Shown: positions 34,205-45,952 of the stretch, piece after piece
Numbering within the stretch: position 1 is the first letter of the stretch
Layout: every line of letters begins with the position of its first letter
Position numbers and translations under genes: made by a program
Source: Globodera rostochiensis
Taxonomy: Eukaryota > Nematoda > Chromadorea > Rhabditida > Heteroderidae
NCBI GenBank assembly: GCA_018350325.1
Contig: JAEVLN010000014.1
Location: 1,824,001-1,888,000 of the forward strand
Length of the DNA stretch: 64,000 nt
Direction of reading: 5' to 3'
The notes under the pieces: model-generated
What the model saw: only the letters and a program-made list of their open reading frames with translations
Told to the model about the DNA's origin: nothing
Databases searched by the model: none

Positions 34205-37200
34205 ATGTACCGGGTAAAAAACAGCCACCGCCATCTCATCGGATCCTTTCGAATTTCACTTTTTGTTCGTTAATTTCATTCATAACCCCTAGGGACATTA
34301 TTATTTTTTAGACCGTTTTCCATTTGTTTATGCTCTGTGGTTTTGCATTGTCTAATGAACAAAAGACCAAGCTTTGTGCAGACGCTATGTGTAAAGGTTC
34401 TCTTTCCTGTAATTAAATGGAAATAAAATATAATTTCTTTTTGTTCAGGCGATCTTTTCCCTTCAAATTTTATTCGAGCTTATGAATCGGCCGATTTAAC
34501 TTTCCTTAAAACAAAAGTCAATTCTCCAGTGAAAATAGTCGGGTTCCAATTCTCTGAGAGGCCGGATCTGCTTGAAGCCGAGGTTTTGTTTAACTTAATT
34601 TTTTGACGGATTTGTTTTTACGGTCTTTGCTATTTTAGGACGATGAGGGTAAGCGCGGCTTCATTTTCGACAGTCACATCGATCAGACGCCTTATGTCAT
34701 TTTTTTGGAGTCAGCTCTAAAAAGGAATCAGACTCTTTATATGATTGAACGGAACGGCGAGTGGCCAAAGCTAATAAGTGAGTGCATTGGATTGGTTTGT
34801 TATTCGGGGATAGTAAAACTGGTGCTTTTTGCTGTTCTTGCAAAGTATAAAAATCACGTAAAAAAAGTTTTGGGATTTCGGGGGAGAATTTATTAGTGTT
34901 TGAAACAATGTTTTTAGAAGAAGTCGCCGCCGTTCCCGAGCTTACTCGTTTGTATAAGACTTTTGCGGACAAATTGGAAAACTACCCTTTGGACAAGGAA
35001 TTACTCGCCAATTTAACGGAGTTCGAATCACAGAAAAACGCGAAAGCGCATCGGCATAATCACCACCAAAGTAGCCACCATCAGCCGCAGCAGAACAGCA
35101 ACGCGGAACAGCTCAATGTCAAAAATGTTCAAAAAATCGATGCAACACAAAATAATGGACAGCTCGGAAGGACGGACGATGAGCATGGAAACACGCCAAT
35201 CAGTGGAGATAAAGGACATCAGCCCGAAAATTCGATGGGCCAGTCGAAGGAATTTGTGATTCAAGTAAGTCCAGGAATTTGGACAGCAATCAATTTATTT
35301 TTTAACAATAAAATTTAGGATCAGAGCAAAAAATCGGAAAAGCAGGCAGAAGTGGTGTCCAATCCCGAACGACAGCAACAAATTGCGGATGACAACGAAC
35401 CAACCCCTCCTCCGGTGACAAACAACGAAATTCCTGCGAATAAGAACGACCACAAGTCTTCGGATCAGACGCAAACGACATCGAATTTGCCCGAGGTAAA
35501 TACGCAAAATGAAGCCGAGATCCACAATGTCCCTTCCGAGAAAAATGCAAATTCGATTACCGATAAGAAGATTACAAATCCAGTACAACAACGCCAACAA
35601 GTCCAGCTATCTCAATCCCATAATAATCCATCACAGGATAATGTCCAAAATCTGCCCTTACAACACGTCAATCCGCCCCAATCCTCCCAACAAAGTTCTC
35701 AAGAAAATGTTCCCCCAAGTCAATCCCAACAAATTACTGAAAATGTCCCTGTACCCAAATTACAACAAAATCCATCGCACACTCAGAAGCCTCTAACTGA
35801 TTCGTCCGCTCGACCTTCATCTAAAGAAAGTTCTCCACCACCACAAAATCTGTCGCATGGCATGCCGTTGTCCGAACAAAACCGCGCAGACACTCCCAAC
35901 CCGACGAATCAAGAAACTCAGCCACAGCACAATATCCAGCCACAGCAAATGGCTCAACCTGTCAAGACTAACAACAAATTGGATCAGAAAGAACAACCCG
36001 CTGTAGAACAAGCAACGAATTCCGGTACCAACAACCCCGTTGGTGGGCAAGCAACGAATCCCGGCACCAACAACCCCGTTGGAGAACAAGCAACGAATTC
36101 CAACACCAACAACCCCGTTGGTGGGCAAGCAACGAATTCCGGTACCAACAACCCCGTTGGTGGGCAAGCAACGAATCCCGGCACCAACAACCACGTTGGA
36201 GAACAAGCAACGAATTCCAACACCAACAACCCCGTTGGTGGGCAAGCAACGAATTCCGGTACCAACAACCCCGTTGGAGAACAAGCAACGAATTCCGGTA
36301 CCAACAACCCCGTTGGAGAACAAGCAACGAATTCCGGTACCAACAACCCCGTTGGTGGGCAAGCAACGAATCCCGGCACCAACAACCCCGTTGGAGAACA
36401 AGCAACGAATTCCAACACCAACAACCCCGTTGGAGAACAAGCAACGAATTCCGGCACCAACAACCCCGTTGGAGAACAAGCAACGAATTCCGGCACCAAC
36501 AACCCCGTTGGAGAACAAGCAACGAATTCCGGTACCAACAACCCCGTTGGAGAACAAGCAACGAATTCCGGCACCAACAACCCCGTTGAAGAACAAGCAA
36601 CGAATTCCGGCACCAACAACCCCGTTGGAGAACAAGCAACGAATTCCGGCACCAACAACCCCGTTGGAGAACAAGCAACGAATTCCGGCACCAACAACCC
36701 CGTTGAAGAACAAGCAACGAATTCCGGCACCAACAACCCCGTTGAAGCAACGAATTCCGGCACCAACAACCCCGTTGGAGAACAAGCAACGAATTCCGGC
36801 ACCAACAACCCCGTTGGAGAACAAGCAACGAATTCCGGCACCAACAACCCCGTTGAAGAACAAGCAACGAATTCCGGCACAAACAACCCCGTTGGTGGGC
36901 AAGCAACGAATCCCGGCACCAACAACCCCGTTGAAGAACAAGCAACGAATTCCGGCACAAACAACCCCGTTGGTGGGCAAGCAACGAATTCCGGTACCAA
37001 CAACCCCGTTGGTGGGCAAGCAACGAATCCCGGCACCAACAACCCCGTTGAAGAACAAGCAACGAATTCCGGCACAAACAACCCCGTTGGTGGGCAAGCA
37101 ACGAATTCCGGTACCAACAACCCCGTTGGTGAACAAGCAACGAATTCCGACACCAACAGCAAAAAACAGTCAACGCCACAGCCAGACTCCGATCAGCGCC

Positions 37201-40200
37201 AATCGGATGTTGATCCTCTTCAGCAGTCGCGAGAAAGGTCAACAACGCACAATTTCGATGACGTCAAAACCATGCAAAAATCGATAGAAAATTCTACCGG
37301 AACTCTGACAATTGATCATTCAGTGCCGGTGCAGCGAAGCAACAGCGAAACGACAACCGCGCAAGAGAAAGAAGAGAGCGCGGGAAAATTAAAAGAAGAA
37401 AGGGGTTTGGAGGACGCAACACACAACGACTATAAAGTTGATAGGGGGGACAATGAGTTGGAGAAGGAAACAACCGATGGGGCAGAGCAGTCAACAAAGC
37501 AGGTCGATCAATTCAGCCATGCTTTGCTTGTCGCTTTAACAACACTTTCTAGGGCAATACATTCAAACCGAAACCCATTACTTTTATGTATAGTAATTGA
37601 TACCACTTTAGGCATACTGCTTCAAAGAGGATTGTCAAGAATTTGACAAACAATTCTCGAATTCCGAACAGCACCAGCAACAACCACTGTCGTCTTCTGG
37701 TGCTTCCGAGCCGAGGAGAATGTTTCGAGAGTGGATGGCCATCGGTCGTAACGTTTTGCCGGAGCCGCTCTGTCATTTTGAAGACACTGGACTTATTGTG
37801 CTCGCCTTTGTGCTTTTGTCCGCAATTGTGCATTTGATCAATTGTCTTCTGTCCTCCAATTCTGGTGTTTAAATTTTTCCGTTTAATGTGTAGGGTTTGA
37901 TTTATAAGGTCCCGAACCATTCGACCACCGTCTTCTCCACGACTGCATCACTCGACTGAAGGAGCAGGAGCTGATCATCGAAAAGGCGAAGAAAAACGCC
38001 GCCGTCAACCAACATTTGGCGGAGGCGGCGAATGCTGCGGACCAATTGCAAAAACAAAATGAGGCGTTGGAGCATACTTTGAAAACTGTCGAGAAACGGT
38101 GTGCAGGAGGGGAGAGTGGGGATAGAAAAGAATTGGAATTGTAGTCTGACATGAATTGACACTGTTGTTTCAGAACATTGGAATTTGAATCGGAGAACGG
38201 GAAGCTCAAGCAGTTGCTGAAGAACACGCGATATGAACTTGAGCAAAGTCTGGCACTTAACAAGGAACTCAAAGCGTCCGTTGAAATAAAAGATGCTGAC
38301 CTGAAGGTTGCTAATGAATGGCTTTTTTTCGAGGGGGGGGGGTACTTTGTCTCTATTAATATTTTATTTACTTTAAGAACACGGAATCCAATCAACAAAG
38401 AATCGAGAGTGAGTTGAGCGATGTGCTCAGCAAATTGGCTCAGTCGCGGAATAGAGAGAAATATTTGGAACACGATTTGAATGAGTCGCACTCGCAATTG
38501 GAACGGGTCAAATTGGAGCTGAACGAAGCGCAGAAGGAAGTTTTGATGAAGAGGAATGAATGCGCACAAAAGGCAGCGGAAATTGACGAGCTTTTGGGGG
38601 TTGTGGCGGAACTGAACAAAGACAACGTTGACAGAAGAGGCAAACGTCGGGATAATGAAGAGGGGAAGAAGAAAAAGCAACAGTCGCAAAAGCAGAACGG
38701 GGACAATTCAAGCAGTTCGGCGGCCTCATCGCCGGGTCAACCGACTCCTCTTTTGGAGGCTGTTGAACTGGTAGAGCTGCCAAGGCTAACAGCTGCATCC
38801 AAATTCGAGCAATTTAACTTTAGGATCCGGACAATGGCGGCTCTGGTGGGAGTGCTGGCTGGTCAGATCTGGGGGATGGAATCGAAGTCCCGGGCGCCGA
38901 GTCGGAATCCGGCGGAAAACTGTTTGACGTATTGGAGCTGGCCAAGCTGAAGAGTCGACTGCGCAGTTTGGAGGCGGAAAGGGACCAAATCAAGTATGGA
39001 TTGATCAGCCATAACCAAGAAAAATATATTGCGAAGTGGGTCAAATAAAAACAAAGTTTTTTTTTGTTAGGAATTTAATCCTATTTAAGCTGGAGGGGGG
39101 GGGCATCGGTGCCGATAAATGCCGCCAACTATTTTAGTGAATAAGCCTAAATGGGAAATTCTTCTCCCCCTACCGAGTACTGGTTACGAGTCTGTGGATT
39201 GATATGGTCAACTCTTTTTCAGATTTGCGCTGAAAGTCGAGCACGATGAAAAGGAAAACTTGTCGGAGGAGGTGGCGAGGTTGCGGCAGGATTTGGTTGA
39301 GAGGAAGCGAGATTCTGAGCAGCGGGAGTTGGACCGGCATGGCCTCACTCAGCAATGCACCAAATTATTGCAAATGATGGAGGAAAAAGTCGGCGAATCG
39401 GCCAAATTGATGGAGGAAAAGGTGGGCTTGCAGTGTTGCTTATTGCTTTATTTCTGATCGATTTCCAATTTGTTTTATTACTTTTAAATTTCTTTTCCAT
39501 TTTAGGAGAAAAAGGTCGAGCGAAGCGAGCAAGAACGCGAAAAACTGCGCACTCGTTTGTCGGAGGTGGAGCTCGGATTGTTGAGAGTGGAAGACGAGAA
39601 GCGGGAACTGCAACATCGCATCAAGGAGTTGGACCATTCGCTCAAGCAGAGCAACGAATTGAACGGACAGCTGGAGAACAAACATTACCACGAAGAGAGA
39701 CGCTTAAACACCAAAATACGTCAATTGGACGAGGTGAATTAATCTTCAACCAATGAATGTTAATACGATTTGTAGCAATTGGCCAATGCGAAGAGTTCGC
39801 TCAGTCCGTTGAACGTAAGCGGCGGGGGAGTCAGCACTGATCTGAATATGAGTGGCAATTCGTCTGATCGGGAATTTGTGCCGTTATGCAGTCCGGATGG
39901 CGGTGAAGCAAGAGAACGGAGTTTCATCCCGAGTCTTTGGTCTGAGATTGATGCCAATGAGCCCGTTGTTGAGGAGTAAGAAGACAACTTTTTGTTCAGT
40001 TCCATGTTCTTTTCACAGATTGGTTTCCCGAGAGCGGAAGGCGTTGGCCAGTCTTCGCAGGCGTAGCATTCGCTCGGGTGACGCCGCCGGGGAGCCCAAT
40101 CGGGAATCGCCTTTCTTGGCTGATCTTGTTCACGTGAACAAATTGGGCCGTGAAGAGCGTATGAACAGCAGCAAATACTCCTCCGGCGCCTCCGTCCGTT

Positions 40201-40849
40201 CCTCCGTTGCGCCCCGTCAACGAATGCGTTCCCGTTCAGCCGGCCGCCAATCGGTCGCTCGGCTCACCGGCATTCGGCCAAATTTGTACGGCGGCACTGT
40301 TGAGGGGTAATTGATTTGACATGCGGGGTTTTAAGGGGTGTATCAATTGTTAACATTTCAATGTCCGAGAAGGATTGTGTAAAAACGACTGCACGCAATT
40401 GTTTTATGGATTAGCATAGCAACTCTTCCACCGAATAGCTTTTTTGGGGATAGGAGATTTGTTAAAAAGTGATGAAATTGTTGATTAATAAAATTTAGTT
40501 CGAATCGCGGTACTGTTGACGCATCTTTTCGGGCTTCGGTGGTACCTTACCAAAACACTAGCGGGAAGAATTCGCCGTATCGTCAACATGAACGCCCTCA
40601 ATCGTCCGCCAGACTTAAAAATGCGGTTGTTGGTGGTTTAAACGTTTATTCGTCCGATTCCAACGATGCTCCAAGTCCCCCACCGGAGGTTTGTCTTAAT
40701 GTTCAACATGGTTAGCTTTTTTTGTTAAATTTTAGATGCCTCTTCTCTCCGGAGTTCCACCGCCTGGATTACAAAAACGACCGGCAGTATTTGTCCCCGC
40801 TTTTAAACCGAATGTACAGCTTCATATACCTTCTACAGCTCCCAAATGA
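34205..40849 (+). CDS. TANGO1/MIA3-like ER exit-site protein, long copy A
   Basis: Family members bridge bulky secretory cargo and COPII coats at ER exit sites. The ATG at 34205 and the next exon give a signal peptide (TVFHLFMLCGFALS), then a MIA/SH3-like domain starting TKLCADAMCKGDLF and ending GKRGFIFDSHIDQ. A polar lumenal region includes about thirty 13-residue repeats (36006-37158). A membrane segment follows (DTGLIVLAFVLLSAIVHLI, about 37780-37850), then coiled coils (37910-39760, e.g. ELNEAQKEVLMKRNECAQKA). An Arg/Ser-rich part and a Pro-rich C-terminus (APSPPPEMPLLSGVPPPG), like the Sec23-binding tail of TANGO1, end at 40849. About 15 exons. The call rests on domain order and the LCADxxC start, not on strong identity. 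Confidence 0.65.
36006..37158 (+). repeat. 39-bp coding tandem repeat, about 30 units
   Basis: The unit encodes EQATNSGTNNPVG with variants NPGTNN, NSNTNN, VGG, VGE and VEE; one unit near 36740 has lost two codons' worth of the E-Q block. Because the 39-bp unit has no stop in most frames, long frames on both strands span the array. Only the plus-strand frame continuous with the flanking exons is supported. Confidence 0.95.
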
Positions 40850-41241
40850 AATATATTAGAATGGTGATTTGTATGACATGATGATTATTTGATTATGCTG
40901 GTGTTCTTTATTTCTGTTGATTCCGAACAAATTTAACATTAATGGAAAATTTTCGACGGTGAATATGGTTGGCTGTTTTGGGAATTGTGGACATCTTTCA
41001 CACTGTGAAGATCAACAATTCGGCCAAACCCAAATTAGCAGTGTTTGGTTTTCTTTATTGGACCATAAAGCATTTTCCCAGGCCTAAATTGTACTTTTGT
41101 TCAAAAAACTCTGTATTGTACAATATTTAACTGGATTAAATCAGATTTTAATGTTTTGTTTCCTTGTAAATTGGTGTTGAATTCAATCGATTTACTTCAT
41201 ACATAATTATAATTTACTAATTTAATTTATAAAAAGGCAAA
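40850..41241. other. Spacer between TANGO1-like A and the NDUFA12 fragment
   Basis: AT-rich promoter-like sequence. The final ~150 bp match the region before NDUFA12 in copy B. Confidence 0.5.
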
Positions 41242-41436
41242 ATGCCTCCGACTTTGAAAGAGTACTTTTTTCTTGACAAACTGGCCAAAGCGTTTGGCAT
41301 GTTGCAACGAATCGGCGGTTTGCGGGCTGCAATCAAGCAGCGTTATTTAACGGACGCGGTTAGTACTGCTCGAACTTGTCTTGCTTCTTTTTTTTTGAGC
41401 TTGAAATCTTTTCATTTTGTTTTAGAATCGTGCCGA
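41242..41436 (+). pseudogene. NDUFA12 fragment (copy A): exon 1 and the first bases of exon 2
   Basis: The ATG at 41242 begins MPPTLKEYFFLDKLAKAFGM, and exon 1 is the same protein sequence as in the complete gene at 44351. The intron and the first ten bases of exon 2 (aatcgtgccg) follow. Homology then stops: no downstream exons exist, and unrelated sequence containing ttcgggcggggttccg follows. It cannot encode the complex I subunit. Confidence 0.88.
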
Positions 41437-41593
41437 AATTGGGAGTTAGTCAGAAGGTTCGGGCGGGGTTCCGTCCGGGAATTTTTCGACCCGCCCAAAT
41501 CACTCATAACGACTCCCAGCAGCACTCTAGTACATAATTAAAAGAAGGATAAAAGTTGATAACAAACGAACAAAAAACAAAGAAAAGAAAAGG

Positions 41594-44545
41594 GATTTGA
41601 TTTAAAGGTTTGCATTAAAACGATTTGCCTTTATAATTAATATTTCTTGGTGTCTGTACGTTTTGCCACCCCAGCAACAGGCACGTATTTAGGATTTTGC
41701 TTTGGAGGGGATACCGAAAGAAGTCGATTTTTAGGGGTGTATTTTCCCCTTTTTATTGCCTTTGATAAGGCGTTTTCGAAAAAATGTTCGATTTTTAGGG
41801 ATGAATTTTCCGTTTTTACTGCATTTAAGCAACAAACAAAAATGTTACATTTTGCCAGCCCATCAAAAACTTAAATTTCGATCAATTTCGGACCCCGGAC
41901 CCGAATTCGAGGGTTTTTCGATTCCAAAATTTTTTCGGAATTTTTTGACCTCAAAAACTGATTAATTAATGTCGTTCCTTTAATTCAGATTTCGATATTC
42001 ATATGCGGATTGAGCTCGTTTTCCATTTGTTTATGCTCTGTGGTTTTGCATTGTCTAATGAACAAAAGACCAAGCTTTGTGCAGACGCTATGTGTAAAGG
42101 TTCTCTTTCCTGTAATTAAATGGAAATAAAATATAATTTCTTTTTGTTCAGGCGATCTTTTCCCTTCAAATTTTATTCGAGCTTATGAATCGGCCGATTT
42201 AACTTTCCTTAAAACAAAAGTCAATTCTCCAGTGAAAATAGTCGGGTTCCAATTCTCTGAGAGGCCGGATCTGCTTGAAGCCGAGGTTTTGTTTAACTTA
42301 ATTTTTTGACGGATTTGTTTTTACGGTCTTTGCTATTTTAGGACGATGAGGGTAAGCGCGGCTTCATTTTCGACAGTCACATCGATCAGACGCCTTATGT
42401 CATTTTTTTGGAGTCGGCTCTAAAAAGGAATCAGACTCTTTATATGATTGAACGGAACGGCGAGTGGCCAAAGCTAATAAGTGAGTGCATTGGATTGGTT
42501 TGTTATTCGGGGATAGTAAAACTGGTGCTTTTTGCTGTTCTTGAAAAGTATAAAAAGGGATCTCGGGGGAGAATTTATTAGTGTTTGAAACAATGTTTTT
42601 AGAAGAAGTCGCCGCCGTTCCCGAGCTTACTCGTTTGTATAAGACTTTTGCGGACAAATTGGAAAACTACCCTTTGGACAAGGAATTACTCGCCAGTTTA
42701 ACGGAGTCCGAAGCGCAGGTCGACAAGCCGAGGAGAATGTTTCGAGAGTGGATCGACGCCGTTCGTAACGTTTTGCCGGAGCCGTTCTGTCACGTAGAAA
42801 ACACTGGCCTTATTATTCTTGCCTTTGTGTTCTTGTCCGCATTTGTGCATTTGATCAATTGTCTTCTGTCTTCCAATTCTGGTGTTGAGTTTTCCGTTTA
42901 ATATGAAAAAGTTTGATTATTAGGTCCCGAATCATTCGACCACCGTCTTCTCCACGACTGTATCACTCGACTGAAAGAACAAGAGCTGATAATCGAAAAG
43001 GCGAACAAAAAGGCCGTCAACCAACACTTGGCGGAGGCGGCGACGGACCAATTGCAAAAACAAAATGAGGAGTTGGAGCAGACTTTGAAAACTGTCGAGA
43101 AACGGTGTGCAGGAGGGGAGGGTGGGGATAGCAAAGATAGTCTGACAAAGAATTTAAATAATGTTCCTCTTCATATTGTGAATTGACAGTGTTGTTTAGA
43201 ACATTGGAATTTGAGTCGGAGAACGGGAAGCTCAAGCAGTTGCTGAACAACACGCAACATGAACTTGAGCAATGTCTGGCACTTAACACTGAACTCAAAG
43301 CGTCCGTTGAAATAAAAGATGCTGACCTGAAGGTTGCTAATGAATGGCAGCGGGAGTTGGACCGACATGGATTCATGCAGCAGTGCACCAAATTATTGCA
43401 AATGATGGAGGAAAAAGTCGGCGAATCGGCCAAATTGATGGAGGAAAAGGTGGGCTTGCAGTGTTGCTTATTGCTTTATTTCTGATCGATTTCCAATTTG
43501 TTTTATTACTTTTAAATTTCTTTTCCATTTTAGGAGAAAAAGGTCGAGCGAAGCGAGCAAGAACGCGAAAAACTGCGCACTCGTTTGTCGGAGGTGGAGC
43601 TCGGATTGTTGAGAGTGGAAGACGAGAAGCGGGAACTGCAACATCGCATCAAGGAGTTGGACCATTCGCTCAAGCAGAGCAACGAATTGAACGGACAGCT
43701 GGAGAACAAACATTACCACGAAGAGAGACGCTTAAACACCAAAATACGTCAATTGGACGAGGTGAATTAATCTTCAACCAATGAATGTTAATAGATTTGT
43801 AGCAATTGGCCAATGCGACGAAGAGTTCGCTCGGCGAGGGAGTTAGCAATTCGTCGGATCGGGAAGTATGCAGTCCGGATGGCGCAAGGGGACCGAGTTT
43901 TATTTCAAGCCTTTGGTCTGAGATTGATTCCAATGAGCCTGTCGTTGAGTAAGAAGAAACGCTTTTTAACTTTTGCTCAGTTCCATGTTCTTTTCACAGA
44001 TTGCACAACTCCGACGCCGCTGTCCGTTCTTCCGTTGCGCCCCGTCAACGAATGCGTTCCCGTTCAGCCGGCCGCCAATCGGTCGCTCGGCTCACCGGTA
44101 TTCGGCCAATTCACGGCATTGTTGGGAGGCGTTGATGATCTAACATAGTGTTTTTAAGGGTAACATACATTATTTTAATTGTGCCGTGCGTAAATTGTAC
44201 TTTTGTTTGAAAAAAGCGTATTATACAATATTTCACTGAATTAAATCAGATTTTTAATGGTTTGTTTCCTTGTAAATTGGTGTTGAATTCAATCGATTTA
44301 CTTCATGCATAATTATGATTTACTAATTTATTTATTTATAAAAAGGCAAAATGCCTCCGACTTTGAAAGAGTACTTTTTTCTTGACAAACTGGCCAAAGC
44401 GTTTGGCATGTTGCAACGAATCGGCGGTTTGCGGGCTGCTATCAAGCAGCGTTATTTAACGGACGCGGTTAGTACTGCTCGGACTTGTCTTGCTTCTTTT
44501 TTTGAGCTTGAAATCTTTTCATTTTGTTTTAGAATCGTGCCGGTG
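41594..44545. repeat. Tandem duplication, copy B (short TANGO1-like plus NDUFA12)
   Basis: Homologous to 33946-41436 but lacks several internal blocks: the segment before the signal-peptide exon, the whole repeat-coding region, part of the coiled-coil exons and the proline-rich 3' exons. One block (43383-43784 against 39355-39756) appears identical, including an intron, while the flanks differ, suggesting gene conversion. Confidence 0.85.
42003..44135 (+). CDS. Short TANGO1-like paralogue (copy B)
   Basis: The ATG at 42003 runs straight into the signal peptide exon (MRIELVFHLFMLCGFALS) because the first intron seen in copy A is absent. The MIA/SH3-like domain is kept (LCADAMCKG to GFIFDSHID). 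The exon at 42582 then joins the lumenal stem (EEVAAVPELTRLYKTFADKL) directly to DKPRRMFREWIDAV and the membrane segment (TGLIILAFVFLSAFVHLI), skipping the repeats. The coiled coil is shortened: KVANEWQ is followed at once by RELDRHGFMQQCTKL. It ends LTGIRPIHGIVGRR and a TGA at 44135, so the proline-rich tail is missing. All exons stay in frame, so it may be a working short form and not simply a pseudogene. The loss of the tail should remove Sec23 binding if the family model holds. Confidence 0.62.
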
Positions 44546-45088
44546 ACTTCGTTGGCGAGGACAAATTCGGCAACCGATACTTTGAGGTGTGTTTTGGGGG
44601 GGGGTAATTGGTGCCATTGACAAAGTTCAAGAACGGCATTTTATTTGGACATTTGTTTGATGAAAAAGGCTTGCGAAGGGACGGGGCAGATGTCCGACTT
44701 TTTAGCCCCCAGAATCGCGAAAACTTGGGTTGTAGATGCCACCCTGCCATACGCGCTGAACATGTTTTTTTGATTCAAAAAGTATTTATTGTATCTTCTA
44801 AAGGAGAAGACCTATTTCGTGCCCAGAGATCGCTATGTGGTCTACCCCGAGAGGGTTTGGCTCGACTACGACGCGTCAATGATCCCGCCCGAGTGGCACC
44901 GGTGGCTGCACCACATCTGCGACAAACCACCGACAATTGAGCCGCCGGCGGAGCGCAAAAAATGGATGATGGAGCATCGGGTGAATTCGCTGGAAATGGC
45001 CGACAAATACGTCCCTTACTCGACCACCCGGCCCAAAGTGGAGGGATGGGTGCCCGGAGGGCGGAAGGGCGCCGACGGCACACACTGA
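44351..45088 (+). CDS. NDUFA12: NADH dehydrogenase 1 alpha subcomplex subunit 12 (NDUFA12/B17.2)
   Basis: Accessory subunit of mitochondrial complex I at the base of the matrix arm. Three exons: 44351-44467 (LKEYFFLDKLAKAFGMLQRI, RAAIKQRYLTDA), a short second exon (DFVGEDKFGNRYFE) and a third from about 44803 (DRYVVYPERVWLDYDASMIP, then PPEWHRWLHHICDKPP and YVPYSTTRPKVEGW), with a TGA at 45086-45088. These match the conserved GDKYGNKYYE, RWVVY, PPEWHRWLH and YVPYSTTR motifs of the family. Length about 150 residues, as expected. It sits directly after TANGO1-like copy B; a broken copy lies upstream. Confidence 0.95.
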
Positions 45089-45952
45089 GACAGACGGACG
45101 GACGGGCACATTTGATAGGCGAATGAATGAATGAATGAAAGTAATTAGTAATTGCGTGAAAGCGCCTTATTTGTGTGTCAACCACTCCACATTTGATAAA
45201 CATAAAGGATGCATATATATAAGGTTTTACATTTGAGTTCGGACATTCAAATATTCGATTAATCATTTTGAATTGTGCCGTCAAAAAGGTCACATTTCAT
45301 TGGTCACCGAACCAAATTTTTGGTTTATGTCGCCGATTTATTTTCGTGCCGTTTACTAAGTGCACGTGTACCCCCCGTCGACGCCGTCCCATTTCCGCTG
45401 TGGCTGTCGTTGGCAAATGTCAAATGTCAGTCGGATGCATGCGATTTCATTTTCTGAAAGGGAAATTTGCTAATTATGGGGCGATTGGTTTTGTGTTGAC
45501 AATTCGGGAGAATGGCGTTTCTGAATTTAATGATGAAATTGCATTTGGAGGTTTCAAAGGATTGCTTAACCGAATCTTAAAGAGACTGCAAATGTCGGGT
45601 CCGTAATCGGCGCGTGTCGCCAAAAACTGCGCCGTTTCCTCACAGAGTATGAAAACATCCCCCGGGGGGGGGTGGACGCCATTCTCCCGGGTTGCCTGCC
45701 ACCGTTTGTTTCGACATTCACCGTACAACAACCAGGGCAAATATTCGCTTTTGTGCCAATTTCCCTTGCGCTGTTCGATCGCCCATTGGGTAAAGTTCGC
45801 AAAATCGTCCCCCTCCTTCGACGAGCTCATAAAAAGGCAACAATTTGCGTTATATTTTTAATATTTTGTAAATTGCCGGCCTTCATTGTCTGCAGCAGTC
45901 AATTAATTTCTAATTACTTAGGCTAAGGAGGCAAAAGTTGCCTCCTTAACTT
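45089..45952. other. Spacer with an unassigned minus-strand open frame
   Basis: A 118-codon frame on the minus strand (45830-45474) begins MSSSKEGDDFANFTQWAIEQ and could be an exon, but I recognise no family and it crosses a G/C run at 45659-45672. Otherwise no exon is seen. Confidence 0.3.

Larger units (their letters stand above)
33946..41436. repeat. Tandem duplication, copy A (TANGO1-like plus NDUFA12 fragment)
   Basis: Starts with atttgatttaaagg and attaaaacgatttgcctttataatt, which recur at about 41594. It ends in the second NDUFA12 exon at agaatcgtgccg (41436), where homology to copy B stops. A similar agaatcgtgcgag precedes copy A at about 33898, so a short repeat sits near both ends of the unit. 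Confidence 0.8.

Noticed and set aside
35817..37245. Long minus-strand frames (390-440 codons) across the repeat array
   Set aside because: They are antisense images of the 39-bp repeat in the TANGO1-like gene and do not continue into flanking exons.
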